DNA of 64,000 bases from Stichopus chloronotus (lineage: Eukaryota > Echinodermata > Holothuroidea > Aspidochirotida > Stichopodidae): NCBI GenBank assembly GCA_021234535.1, contig CM037836.1, positions 22,744,769 to 22,808,768 of the forward strand, written 5' to 3'. This document shows, one piece after another, positions 1 through 13,500 of this stretch. Both the position numbers and the translations under genes were made by a program. The notes under the pieces were generated by a model that did no database searches, was not told the DNA's origin, and saw nothing but the letters and a program-made list of their open reading frames with translations. Each line of letters opens with the position of its first letter. Positions within the stretch are counted from its first letter, which is position 1.

Positions 1-120
1 GAAACAAAAGTCTTCCTACCTTAATCTTAACCATAAGGCATTGTTTCGAAGCTTTCAATAACTGACTGATACACATGTCATATCTAGTGGTTAAATGATT
101 CGTTGCCTAACGAGACTTTA

Positions 121-183
121 CATGCCATTAGAAAACCGCGACATGCCATTACAAACCACTAGCTGTCATTGCAAACCACTACC
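121..183 (+). repeat. Three 21-bp tandem units
   Basis: Three consecutive units of about 21 bp are visible, each built on a CATGCCATTA or TGTCATTGC start followed by AAACCACTA. The second and third units are most alike; the first is diverged (it ends GAAAACCGCGA). This is a small minisatellite with no evident function. Confidence 0.6.
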
Positions 184-772
184 TGCGACTGAAGAAGACA
201 AGTTTTTTTTTTTTCACAAGAAGAGACTGCTTTTGCACAGGAGAGATTTTTTGCACATCATAGTAGCATGTTAGTATAAAACATGCACATCATGCATAGT
301 TGAGTCTTTTACAGTTTGGCAACAACGCATCGGAGATTCTGAAGAAATTTATTTTCTCGGATTACCAACAACCCGCATAGAGAATTTTGGGTTTCCAAAG
401 TCACTAAGTGAATAATTTAGTCTTGGTGATGCTTATCGTTTTAAACGTGCGTCGCAAGATGTTATTAAATGTATCTCCCAAATAGTATACATGACAGACA
501 ATAGATACCAGGGTCACTTAAAAATCCAACTAACAGACTATGTAACATTCCCATCCAACATAATGTCCAGGTATTTCATATTATAATTAAAACTGGATTT
601 ACTTCTTCGGTGCTACCAGAGTGAACAACGATGAACCACTTCGTAGATTTTGGTTGTTGTTTTGTTCACTCCAAGTATGTTCCTCTATTGAAATGACAAG
701 ATAACAGGCATTCAGAGAACTCAAGATTTATACAAAATTGTCTACTATACGGTAGTCCTTTAAATCACTTAC

Positions 773-808
773 GCACCTTTTTAAGTACACGGATGGCCTC
801 ATTGTTGC
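773..808 (-). CDS. Possible 36-nt micro-exon (unknown gene)
   Basis: Read on the minus strand, this block is preceded by TTTCATTTAG (acceptor) and followed immediately by GTAAGTGA (near-consensus donor). One frame is open across it and reads NNEAIRVLKKV, with split codons at both ends, so both flanking introns would need matching phases. The peptide has the charge pattern of real coding sequence but is too short to assign. The polypyrimidine tract is only moderate and no partner exon was found, so chance remains likely. Confidence 0.15.
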
Positions 809-3800
809 CTAAATGAAAGTCACTTTACAGTTGGCAGAATATGGTAAAGATTTTATTTGCAGTTTTCATCACCGTCTGCTGTGGTTGTCAATTTTACTTT
901 GCAATTGAGGTGCAGATCTTCACGAAGGATACCACTTAATAAGTGACATTACTTGGATATTTATAAACATTTCAGCTTACATTACTCGCTCTAAATACAG
1001 TTAGATATGGGACTTTGACTCGAGTCTAGTCAGAAGGAAGAAATGCACCTTTTTGTGTTGCTAACGGCCTTCAACTTAATTACAGACTCTTACGAACTCC
1101 ATATTGGTGGAAAATTACCCCCATCTTGAAGAATATTCCGGACCATAAATTGTAATTGGTCATGCGCCTTATTAGTAGCACCTCAACGAGACCAGATATC
1201 AATAAATAATTTATAGATAAGTGAACGCAAGTAAATGATGTTTGCACTCATAGTCATCCTGTTTAAAATAAGTCATAGACCATACCTGGATATCAAACAT
1301 GTATATGTTGCATATATCAAGAAGGAATGTTTCAGCTTGTGGGTGCGTTGGAGAATAGAAGAAGGGGTATGGAGGATTGCTGCATTGTAATTGAATCATA
1401 CTTGGCAAAAACAATTTGACAAGAAAAAAAAACCCCAAATCTGGAATATTATCATAACATTAAACTATTGCTGTAACGGTTATTCTTACATGAATATAAC
1501 GGCTATCATCCAATGAAAACTCGTTTCCTATATGCGAGGAATGAAATAAATTCTACAATGCCAACTGAGGGACGGAATCGAGGGTCATGTAACATGCAGA
1601 TCAAACTCAACCATCGCCATTTTGTTACATTTGCTCGAATTAACCCCCCCCCCCCCACTCCTGAAAAATATGTAGCTGAACTGATTTTAAAATGAATTTT
1701 CTCTTCTTTATCAAGTCTTATTCTAATGTGTCCGACAAAAAACCAGGCTCACTCATCTTTTAAGTCAGTAACCACATGGGACGTCACAAGGAGATGCACA
1801 TGACGCTTTTTCATGCTGTAATATAGGTCTATGTCAACCAAAAGGTTTCTTTCACCTCACGTTTTACACAAGAGACTGTGGACTGTCACCCGAGAAAACG
1901 GTATGATTTTTAGTGGAAATGCCGAAACTTGCCAAACGGCTAGTAAGCCATTTGATCTCTTTATAGGATTTTAGGGTCCACGTGGTTTTGATTAATGTGT
2001 TATTAGATCCTTCCTTGGGATAATCATTAATAAATAAAGCTGAAATGCAACGATAACACTGGCTAATTGCCCCTGTTAAATAAAGGTCTTGTAAATTATA
2101 GATCCTCTAGTTTTGAAGGTTTTGAAACTGAACTTTGATTTGAAGCAGGACTTTGGGTATTATATCAGGAGTAGACGATTTCCTATCTTTAATCAAAGTG
2201 AATCAGCTTCAGTAATTATTTCTCCTCTCTGACCAATTTACTTGAGTCTTGAAAATCATGCTTTCTTTTCAAATATCGTTGTTACAGCTCATGCATGGCT
2301 TCTGAGTATCCTAAAAAGGAAGAGCGTATTGCGTTCATCTCGTTCGCATGGGTTAAATCGGGGTTATGGATCAAAAGGGGTTATGGAACGAACCAAAGAG
2401 AGGTAGCTAATTGGACACTTGGGTGGCTGTTTACCTTTTCAATGGCAAAGCAAATCTATTTTGTGGAGATGTCGGTCGTGTTTTCACGAGTTCAGTGGCC
2501 GGAATTTCCGCCTTTGGGATGTTGACAGTAACACTTGATCCCCTTTCTTCGGAGAGTTTATTCAATCAGCTATTGAGTTGTTGTTTTTTTTTTTGTTCTT
2601 CTTCTCATTTATATCGACCTCTCTAAATTAGAAAATCTAAACTTAAACACTAAAATCACCACGGGAAGAATTAAAAACGGTAAACAGACGTATTTCATAA
2701 AACAAATGTTAATGGTCACAACCGAAACAAACGATAAAATAATGTTAACTGAAACTCTGTCGTGTATTTTACGAGTTTAAGGCAGTTAAGAAAAGATCGC
2801 CTCTTCTGTATACAAAAAGCGTCGAAAGAACAGGAAGGCAAATGTCGTGACGTGTCGACGTGAATATATCGATTTTCTCTACTGAAAGTGACATGTTTGT
2901 CAATTTGTGGGCAGATCTGCCTCGAGTTTCTTTGTCCCTTATAGCAAATGAGGCCGACATTTTCAGAGCGGCAATCGAATTTAACGTGCTGAATCGAATA
3001 TTTTAGTTTTGCATCATAGAAGGGAAAATGAAGTGTGCTAACACGTATATTCGAAATGTGTTCATGCACAAAATACATTACTGCACGTTTACACCAGTTG
3101 TTACAATAATGGCTAAGAAACACAAGAAAACATTGAGGATTTTTAGGAGTTTAGGGGCAAACCCACTCCCACCAGCACGCAGATTCATGGTCTGCGTTTG
3201 ACTTCCATCCTTGTAACACCTAAAGTAGAGCGAACTGAATTTCTGACAAGATAACTATACGATTAGCGTCTAACATGTGGTAAACACAATTATCAGAGCT
3301 CATGTACATATATTGTCTTCTTTCCAATATATTGCAGTTTGAAACTTCATATGCCATTCAGACATTGTGATTAAATAACCTGACCACCTGTAAGTGAAAA
3401 GCGTTTGTTTCTCTTTGTAATTTTTGCCTTCTTAATTTTTTATCAGTTATGCATGGATACAAATCAAAGTATTAATAATTAAATTATTGCATGATACCCT
3501 TCAGTAGTTCAAAGTATAAGGTGTATGTCCATATATGGAAATTTTGGGTATTGGGTAAAGAAATAAATCCTGCCATAGGTGGTTATGTGCCATCATAATT
3601 TGACTAAGTCCGTTTACATTCAACTGGGGCAAAAATGGCAGAGTTCTACTTTGAATTTTGAAAGTGTGTAATCTCTGAAGGAAACGAAACATTCGAAAAA
3701 ATTTTATCAATCTCTTCTGCTTTGCAGTTCCTAAGTTTATTAACACGGTTTTGTTCTCCTTGAACGCTTGACAACTCCCTTTTTTACACAAACACATAGT

Positions 3801-4426
3801 CTAGTTCAATGCCAATAAATTACTTCATAAAAAAATATAATGATTTGAAAGATTTTCAGTTGAAACTGCTAATTTCAAGCAATAAAAAGAATGGGACGAC
3901 ATGAAATTGAAATCTTGTAAGCCCCTACTTCGAATGAGAGAAAACTTGTGTCCGTTAACATTTACTTTAAATCGTCCCCATTGAAACTTCTATACGACAA
4001 ACAAAGAACAGGAAACTCATTTACAAACTTACATCATATTATTGTCTAACGAAAATGTGTTGCAGAAATTGTATTCTCGGAAAAGTTTTTTAACATGTTC
4101 CTCTATGTAAAGATTACTGGAGATGCTGCATCAGTTAGTACAGTTTATAAAAATGTCCAAAGATGTTAGTACTTTACACCGATCATAATCGACTATAATA
4201 AGACAAAAAAAATATATTGTGTTCCTTATAATTTCTTAATAGTAATAATAATAAAAATAATCATTCTGGCCCTTATTCTAATAACCATAGAGGTGTGGAA
4301 GAGAGATGTGGCTCATTTATTGCAACTTCAGGACGGACGACTTCCAGCTCAACAGTTTAAATGAAATTTGTCATCTTTTTGTCACAAGGGCAGTTCAAAT
4401 GGGAATACCATAGATTACTCTTGAAT

Positions 4427-4530
4427 AAAAAAAAAAGTCATCTTACTGTGACCTGATCGGGAATCGAAACCCGAACGCTCCAAATGTATAGCTAGCGCCA
4501 TTTCTTCAAATGCACCATTTTTATACTCTC
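4427..4530 (-). repeat. tRNA-like SINE remnant with Pol III signals
   Basis: On the minus strand the segment carries a B-box-like GGTTTCGATTCCC. It is enclosed by a perfect 5-bp stem (TCGGG/CCCGA) with an 8-base loop, one base longer than a normal T-psi-C loop. About 20 bases further on lies a run of ten T (4427-4436), the form of an RNA polymerase III terminator. Upstream, TGGCGCTAGC is only loosely like an A box, and no complete acceptor stem or anticodon arm can be folded. A degraded tRNA-derived SINE fits better than a functional tRNA. Confidence 0.35.
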
Positions 4531-6149
4531 GGTTTCATTGGTGGGCTACTACGAACACATCTTGATAATATGGTTCAGTGATTCAGTGCTATGCATACCT
4601 GCCTCAAAGAGATTCATCTACAATGTATCGTATAAGCTTTGTAGACCTTGACCCAAGTGCAGATTAAGTGATACATGAAAAAGTAAGTTCTGTCTATTCA
4701 GTTCATGGCAATAATATCAACAAAAACGTCTCCTTTAAACAGTATTTTAGCATGCAACTAAATCCATCAGTAAGGTATGGGGTTTGCATTTAAATCTTTA
4801 TTACAATTAACAAGGGTGCATGGATACAGAAATCACCAACTGAAGCAAATATGATTCGCTAACGCCTTTGGAGAAAGGTTTCAGTCGTTTGTCTTTCTGG
4901 ATCAAATGATTCTATTTCTCCTTCTTTGAAAGCTTTTATGACATTTGAAATTTATAGATAGTAGTATGTTGGCGATATTTATGGACGGTTTGATAAAGTT
5001 ACAACATGATTTGAGATGGTTGGTTTTGACAGCTGGCAGTAACGAAACTTTGTAACAGCATGCAACATTTTGAATTGGAAAACAGACTTCGGACAGACAG
5101 AGCAAAACCAAATTGCATTAAATACAGTAACTTTATATGGCAAACAATCAAGCCGGAATTGCCAGAGTTATCTATATATGTACCTTGAAGACGAAAATCT
5201 GTTCCAGACAAGATGTAATCCATATGGTAAAGTAGTAAAAATGAATTATGTTTCGATTAATTCCCCCTATACAATAACAGCAATAGCTGGAACTTGTAAC
5301 CAGAGTTTTATCTTTCCTTCCCTAGCATGATATGAAAGCGAAGTCGGTTGTGCCACTCAGACCAGGAAACACAATATGAATTTATTATCAATATGGAGAC
5401 GAAAATATAAGTGTTCGTCCTCACTGTTTACCCCAAAACGCATCTCGTTTATCTTAAGTCATTTATCAAATATGACCATCGTTGGTATAAGTTCATTCTT
5501 GGTAAGTTAATCCTATCAAAATATATAATGTTGTATAGAGTTTGCCAAAAAATAGTAGAAAATTTTAAGAAAATGACTCATGGATTGAATCCTTTACTCT
5601 TCACTCTTTCCTATAAGAAACGTAAAGAAGTAAACTGTTAAAAATGTGAATTGTAAAATGTGAATTTACAGAAAATAAAAGAAATACAAAACAAATGCAG
5701 AAATGTCCTAGAAAATGTTTGCCAAAAATTTCTGCATTTCTCCTTTATTTCTTAATTTTATCCCCGGTAATTTTACACATATTTTTAACGGTGTAAGTTC
5801 AAGTAAAGTGATTTTCACCTAATCTACGCAAAACGGGGCATCTGTTTTTAAGCTTGTAACTTTTGCCTTACACTTTTATTGCGAAGTAGCTGAGGAGTCC
5901 TTAGTGACAAACCACCCACTCACCCCTTTAGTTACCTCGTCAGATTCACCACATTTAAAACGTGGAATTTTTCCTGTAAGCTAGAGAAACAATAAACATC
6001 TTCAACAAAGTGAGCTGGGCGATTCCAATACGGCTAATTTATCTTTCGAATCAAATTTTCATTCCGATAAAAGTTTACAACCCGTTGCAACCTCTCTCAT
6101 AGGCAAGTAAAACACGACAAAACGTTGAGGAGGAGCTTTGATGAAATGC

Positions 6150-6182
6150 AGAGAGAGAAAGAGACAGAGCGAGAGAGAGAGG
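6150..6182. repeat. (GA)n microsatellite
   Basis: An imperfect GA repeat, interrupted by AAAG and CAGAGC, reading GAGAGAGAAAGAGACAGAGC and then further GA units. Simple sequence only. Confidence 0.85.
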
Positions 6183-6887
6183 TCTGCACCTCCTGTTTCT
6201 TCGGTGTTCGAATTAATTTATGATTACCAGTAAATAATACAATGTGCGCATCTCTTGTGATCTGTCGGTGTATGTTTGGGCAATAAACCGACGCAATAAA
6301 TTCGACTTTTGAAGTGGAACAACGGGAAATTTAGCTGGTTAAATGAAAAGTCGCTACTGAGATGCATGATGACAACAGAAATTTATTTAGATTGAAACTA
6401 GTTACTTTACCGCGGCCATTTTAGATCCAATGTAATTCAAACAAAAGCGGCCCTGCTTTCGAAAATCATAAAAAGTAAGTTCCTTCCGACAATTTTTCGT
6501 GGGGTCTTATTAAATCCCAATAAATTGTTCACTTCTCTGAAAAGTCACAGATTTATATTAGTCTGTAGCCCTCTCTCTGACGAAGACAAAGTTTTATGAC
6601 CAAAATTTAAAAGGTAAACTTAAAAGGCAGGAAAATCCTTCAGTTACAGAAGGAGTGACTGATTTCGGTTTGTGTGACCTCTCTAGTATATTTCCCTCCA
6701 TTTGAGTACATGGTAGCTGCGACTTCGTAGGTGGATTTACCAGTGCGCAACATTCAAGTGTTGGCATGCACGCTGGTGGATACGAAGACATTATCCTGCA
6801 ATGAATGCATTACATTTATACTATTTCGATAGACACTTGGGACACTTGTGACTTGACAATAGATATAAAGCCCACAGATAGTCTGAT

Positions 6888-7582
6888 CATGGAGGTGTTA
6901 CTAGATGGAGATCCATCGAAAACTTTAATTTATGCTAATCCAATTAGATTGACCTGAGAGTAGAGACTTAATCCTTTAATTGGGGATTATTGAACTAAAA
7001 GGCATTGAAAATCCTATGTCTAATATCTAGGCAACCCCGTATGGTCATTCATACCTACAGCGACCCCAACAAAAGGATTATTTGAAGGAACACTTTAATG
7101 CCTAACTAGTTGCCGACAGTCAAGTACGAAACACTGTTCTGACATTCCACACGACTGTTTATTGCCAAGAAACATAATGATGGTGGCCATAAACCAATGC
7201 TCATGATGTATGCAAATGAGCAAAAGAAGTGTAAGAACTTTGTGGTCGGTTTTTGACTTACTTTCGCATTCGCTCGCATGATCTAAAAGACACCGTCATT
7301 TTGAGCAAGTTGTAGGGTACTAGACAAGTATGTTGTAAATAACGTCGAAACCCTCAAATTAATTTACAGCTTAAGCGACTGGCAATGTTAAGGCAAGGGG
7401 CAAATTTCGCAAGCTGCTCATCGAGATGTAGCAGACAACATCTCCGGCTTGTACTTAGTTCTTAATACCTCTTAATCCTCTTGAATCATCAAGAACAGCA
7501 GACAAAAGAGATTACGGTCGGCAACTAGTAGGTTTCAAAGAAAGAGTTTTCCATAGTCTCTCCATCTAATAACACCTCCATG
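6888..7582. mobile_element. TIR DNA transposon, non-autonomous, 695 bp
   Basis: The left end begins CATGGAGGTGTTACTAGATG, and the reverse complement of the right end begins CATGGAGGTGTTATTAGATG. The two arms agree over 24 bases with a single mismatch. The element is flanked by a 7-bp direct repeat GTCTGAT (6881-6887 and 7583-7589), the expected target-site duplication. A second inverted pair lies inside (7101-7117 and 7517-7532, core CTAGTTGCCGAC), so the original arms were probably about 65 bp long. The left arm appears to be interrupted by about 160 bp bounded by the 8-bp direct repeat ACTTTAAT (6922-6929 and 7092-7099), which suggests a nested insertion. No transposase frame is present. 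The CA...TG ends with a 7- to 8-bp duplication would fit P-like, hAT-like or Dada-like superfamilies; I cannot choose among them. Confidence 0.75.
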
Positions 7583-7589
7583 GTCTGAT

Positions 7590-10500
7590 TGAAAGCAAAC
7601 GGTAAACACGACCATGTCAACTTTTTGTGCGAAATAATACATCAAGAACACATAACCGTGTCGTATTACGATCGAAACAAGAAGTTATCGCCACCAGGGT
7701 GTGACACATGCGGCCCCCATACACTAATACACAGACAAAATTAACCACTTCCAACGCAGTGAAAAAAGAGAAAATACTCTTGGTTACATGGTGAATTGAA
7801 GTAACTGTTGTTTTTCATACTGCACTAAGACAAAAGATAAATGTGGTTATATTTTATTACCAACATCACTCATCGACTTAGTCTATTTTTATCACCTCAC
7901 GATGATTTATCCCTCTCAGATAGCAAAAAATACCATGCCCAGTTAGAGATCAAATGCCAAGTTTTACTTGAGCTTCAATTTATACCATGGCATGGCATAT
8001 TAGTTGTCATGTCCATAGGTAAACATGTGTGGTGGACAAGGGAAGACTTTCTGACAATTTCAATAAAAGAGAAAAATTATCGTGTAATCAAAACATGCAA
8101 ATATGGCTATATTCAAGCCTTAGAAGTTTACTTTATTTTCACATGTTCTTCGGTAATAAGCAATATACACTTCATCAGATACGGGCGATATATCTACCCC
8201 GCCATCCAGAACGTTGCAGAACGACTCAGAAAATTTCATTTGACCCATCGTTACTTGTTTCCTGTGATAGCAGTTTCTTTACATGCCCTAAACACTCCCA
8301 TGATAACTTGGCTCAGGTGGGAACGTGAATTTTTAGACCAAGATTTGTACAGATGACAACTATGTTCAGAAAACTGCTCAGTTGCGATGGACTGTAATCA
8401 TAAATGGACTCATGAGGTGTATTTATAGTGCACAGGAAAACAATAGGAACAAACACGAAGACAGAAAGAAGGAAACGGAGATGAGAGGGGGGGGGGGGGC
8501 CTACAGTAGATTTAGTGTTTGGTTAAATGTGTGCCTAAAATTGATTTATTTTAATCATCTAAATCTGTGTTTATCTATGTATAATATCATCTGCAGGGAA
8601 ACTGACAGCTTTTGTAGCATTAGATGGATGTTCAACTGGGATCAGTACTAATGTATGTAGTGTCCAGTGGTCACATTTCAGGCAGCAAAGCGTCCTGTTT
8701 GACTCAATGACGTGAGTGGTATAAAGGGAAGGAGGACGGGTCCAATATGCGAACTCCCTCCCCCTTAATATTTGGAAGACATTTTTCCCCACTTATCTCT
8801 TTTTCTCTATACCTCCTCTTTCCTTTACCACTTTCCACTGTCCTATAGTTCTTCTATGTCCTATAGAGCCCTCTGCTCCCTCTCTGTTCATTTTTCTCTA
8901 CACGCCTCTCCACCCCTCTCTGTTTCTTACTCTCCGTGACATCATTTTTAACCAGACTGCACGCTTGAGCTGTTCTTTCCTGTCAAAACCTCTCCTGAAA
9001 TCCAGCAGACACACATTAGCTGACGTGTTCTCGTTCGCTCTTTTGAACTGTGAAAAATAATGTCATTTGTTCAATACAACCCACAAAACCTAACGTTCAA
9101 ACATTGCTGAAATGTGAAGGATGCATTCTCCCACCAGCGGTACAAATACCTTAATTGTAATGATTTTAGCACCTGCGGGGATACCGCAAACCAACCGTTC
9201 ATGTAGTAGTCTTATTCTGCCTTCGAATCAAGGGAAAGCGAATAATAATGTCCTTCTCGAATGAATTCCTTCTCTACTCAAGTCACCTTTTTTTTTCCCT
9301 TATGTGTGGATGTGTCGCGGTAATGTATATCTCCACTTGACACGTTGTGGAAAAACAAAGAGACAGATGACGGAATGTGTAGCAATGTATTATCCACTTG
9401 GCCTTGGCAGTACTTTATCTAATGTTCTGTGAGGACAGCAAAATGTCAAACATGAATGCTTTAACGACAGGCCTCATCAAGCATATTGATCGACAAATCG
9501 ACAAATTTATTTTATCATGTTTGAATCAACAATCTAGAATTGGATGAAGCTGTCGTTTAAAAGTAGTTAAATCAATTAAGTGTGTTATCAATTGGAAGTT
9601 TGTACCTTTTGTTCCAGTTTTAAATGTAACAATGCCCTGTAAACTGCAATTAATAGTGCTCAATCATTGGAATTTCTGTACATTTCTTTTGTCTGTAATT
9701 ATTATTAAGAGTTTTTTGCAATTACATTTTGTACAATTACACACCAAAAGGTAATTATTGCCATTGATGTCGGCAAACTTTCCGACATCTGATGAAGTTG
9801 TATTTCAGTGGAAAGTTTCAATTTTGGTGAAATTATTACAGCTGTCGCTAATTGAACTTTTCTTAAAATTACTATTACTTCAAACGTAAACTATGAATAA
9901 CTTCTCAATATTTCAGCATACATAATTGAAGTTGAATGTAGGTGTACTTAAAAAACTTTCTTTGGGAAATGTTCCATGTGTGAGTTGAATATTAATTATA
10001 CATACACATCATTTGACATAAATGAAAATTAGCAATATCAATGAAATCTTTTATTTTCCCCTGCTTTAGAAAAGAAAACGCCCACTTGAGTCAAACTGCC
10101 TAAAATATGTCTGTGATAACGTAAAACACACTTATTCACACACACATTCACACACACCCACGCCCACCCTCATATATCTATTTAAGTTTCTGCACTAGTG
10201 GTTGCTACTGGATTCATGTTTGTTGCTCATTTGGACAGAGAGAGTAAACAAGAAATTAGATCTATGTACAACGGTTTTATTAAGATAGCCATTTTGAACA
10301 ATCGATTTCATGCAAAGGGTGAACAGTGAGAAATATGGCAGTTTTCATGCGTTATTTGAGACGAGCTATCCCCATGAACACTTTGGGCATTTCTTAATTA
10401 ACAGTATTGTTTGGGGGTTTCGTTCCATTTTCTGAATTTGCAAATTAAGCGAAAAAAAAAAAACATGAAAAGAGTATTGTGCAAATCACTGAGATTTATA

Positions 10501-13500
10501 ACTTAATATACGGTATTGTGGAGTTAAGTATCAAATCATTGAAATTTTAGCACAAGTCGATAGTATCGCTGTTTGCAGCACATCAACGAGCATCGTACCA
10601 TGACATAGAGCAAGTGCATTGGTGCTTCGATCCAGAGAATAAGCAGATTAAGGGAATTTTCGGTAGGACTTTAGCGAAATGTACATAAAACATTGACCAC
10701 ATATATATTTACCTTTAAAAGAAATGAATAACTGTCCGTGAGACTATTCTAACCTACCCCCAGATTTCTTTGACTGTATCATGTAACATATCATAAGTTT
10801 GCGTAATGATATTTTCTCCCTCTCTGAGAAACTAAAAGAAACCAGATGTGGATCGATGTGGAAGGCATTTAAATTCTAAGACTCTTTACAATCAGCCTTT
10901 CATAACTCTCATGTGCCATTTTTTTGCACACTGATTTTGCAATGGCGATCTACGTTTACTAATACTAGCGCACATTCCATCATAAAAAAAGATGTTTCTT
11001 TTACTGAATGTTGACGTATGCAAACCCATCTATACGTTTGCCTCCCGTCATATTAGCTTTACGAAAGTTTTCACGCTTCACCGAATTTACGAGTCAATAG
11101 GTAGGTGAAGACCTAGTTTATCGAGAAGAGGCTGTACGCATGGTCGGGTTCTCGAATCTTGTTTACGAACGCGTCGATTGAGGCCGCTTGCATAGCGCAG
11201 ACCCACGTGGATAAAATGCGTCACGCGAGCTGAAAACACGACACTTGAACGGTTTGCGTCGAACTCAGTATAGTACGATCCAAATCTGTCTTTCTTCTTT
11301 TATTTTTCCTACGTTTGTAAGCCGATGCTAATTTACCGTTTTCATCTTTCATATCAATAATTTTAAAGGAATATTCAGACCACAACTGTGCTGCAACTGC
11401 ATTTGGCCTATAACTTTTTATTTTTCAAGACTTGTAGATATTACGAGCAATAGTAATCGCACTTTCATATGTCAGAGAAATACCAGCAACTTCTGTTGAA
11501 AGCTACAAAATCATAAGGTATAACACTGCTACTCCATCGTAATGAGGTATTCTGATGCAACAAAATATGTTAAGTAATCACTTGTATCCACCCTCAAAAT
11601 TTTAACTGTGGCTTGAGAAAACAGCTTCTCTCACTAAATGTTGTTTGTCAATTGATTATTACGTAATCCAGATTCAATGACGAAGAAAACCCCGACCTGC
11701 CGACGACATTCTCTCTTCAAAGTTTTTGTTGCTATTTTTGCCTCATGGATGGCTGTTCTTGAATGATCAGATTTAGATTATCATGTTCCACATCAGTCAC
11801 ATTCTAAGTGAAGCGCAAAAAAACTACCACATTTTACTGGTACACTAACAAGAGCAATCTTATTTTGATTTTCTGCAAGACCTGAAAATTCGTGATTATG
11901 ACTTGTCATGAATGTTACTCTCTTCTTTCCATGTACTTCCACAGGGTCGCTGAGCTTAAAGAACAGTCTTTAAAGTAACTCCGTGTTTGAACCTAACATT
12001 GATCGTGAAACAATTCATGTCATCGAAGCCATTTCACATTTCTAGGGAGGGGTCAAAACAGAAACGTCCAGATTCTCTGGGTGAAGTTGTCCGAGGGGGA
12101 GTTTTCTTTGGGAAAGCAAGGGGGGGGGGGGGATTATCAGGGGACGTCTGTTTACCCTAAGGGTGTATCTTGTTTGCTGGAGGCGAATGGGTGTTAAAGA
12201 GCGAAACTACGGTAATATTGCAATATGACAAATAGTTTAGAGCCCTGTCAGTGAGTTCATTTTCGTTTTCTTTTCTTTGGCTTTAGTGTGTTCAAAAAAA
12301 GGGCCCGAATCCGAACTCTCCGTAAATACGCAGCAGTAACTTTTGTAAGTCTTAGAACTAGCCACCTGATTTAAGAGCGTAGACGTGTTTATGTTTTGCA
12401 TAGAAATGATTACTTCATTTGTAATTATGACCGCAGTCTAGAATGGCTAGAGTTCTTTACGAAATTGTCTAGAATTTAAATGCGGAATCTCCCATGCAGT
12501 ATATCTGCTTTTATAGGCTAAAGCTTTCAATATTATGAAGTTCACAACAATCAGGACATGTCAAGAACTTCACGACCGTACACGTTGTGTACGTGGGAGT
12601 AGCTCAGAATATCCTAACTTGAAGTCTTGCTGGGGTGATTGCATTTCAGTTCATGTAAATCTTCCTAAAATATTGACTTTTTTACCTGTGAGTTTAATGA
12701 CTGGATAATTCTCCAAAGTATGAATTTGGTGTGCACCAAAACAGTGCAGGCCACGTAGGAGATAATTTAACGATGTGCTGCTACCTTTTAACGTCTGTGT
12801 TCACTGTTATTCACGCAGCTCTACGTCACTTAGGAGAGCTGTCAGTCACATTTACACTTTTCCCCTGCATGGAAGTCTGGAACCAGATCCAACGCAACGA
12901 TATCTTCATTTTCACCCAATGCATGTGGCATTTGGAGATACACAGCTGCACGGATTAACAACTACCTTTTTTTTCGATTTGGTATTACCGTTCCACCTTG
13001 GATACCATTCAGATATCTAAATTCTCTTCCCACTATCCCCCCCCCCTCTTCCCCACCAGCATCTTTCTCTCTCCACCTCTCTCTCTGTCTTGATCTAACA
13101 TTCTATTTCTTGGTTAGTTTTTGTTTACCCGCTGTTTGACTGATGTTTCTTTTTTAAATGATTAAGAAATTCTTGAGTGCGTTCCCGCTTTTCTCTTGTC
13201 AGTAATCCCGACGTAAGCACGAATGATATTTTATTTCTTGTTCTCGTTGTAATTGCGTGCTTTAAAGTCCTAATTTGTGCAGTTATCACTTTTAATTTTT
13301 CTTTGCGGTCCCACATTCCTGATTTCAAGGACCCGTGTACTAAAATATCAACAAAAGTAAAAAAAGAAAAACAAAAGGGAGAGATATAGACGAGTGGTAC
13401 ACGTGGAAAAAAAAAGAAAGCAGGGCAATTTTTCTTGGGTTAAAAATTTTATTTATATGCTTTGCTTGTAGGCTATATATCTGGGACACACACCCGAGGA

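Larger units (their letters stand above)
1..6880. other. Gene-poor, AT-rich stretch
   Basis: No convincing coding region is visible here apart from the 36-nt micro-exon candidate listed separately. Open frames up to 135 codons occur (for example on the minus strand at 2716-3123), but they have no recognisable domain, overlap frames on other strands and lack good splice signals. The stretch contains a 14-base C run near 1646-1659, A/T-rich simple sequence around 4205-4260, a purine (GA)n tract near 6150 and the tRNA-like element at about 4.45 kb. I see nothing else that I can name. Confidence 0.6.

Noticed and set aside
2716..3123. 135-codon minus-strand open frame
   Set aside because: No domain and no splice sites at its edges; a competing frame is open in the same place.
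7841..8356. 171-codon plus-strand open frame
   Set aside because: Longest frame in the window but no domain, a second open frame overlaps it, composition is that of AT-rich noncoding DNA, and no splice or promoter support.
11361..11400. TTAAAGGAA motif as a possible T2 MITE end (also at 22822)
   Set aside because: No inverted partner ending TTCCTTTAA was found within about 1 kb of either site.
12285..12330. Possible second tRNA-like SINE end (GGAGAGTTCGGATTCGGGCCC then TTTTTTT on the minus strand)
   Set aside because: Only a loose B-box match, no foldable arm, and similarity to the 4.45-kb element limited to a few words.
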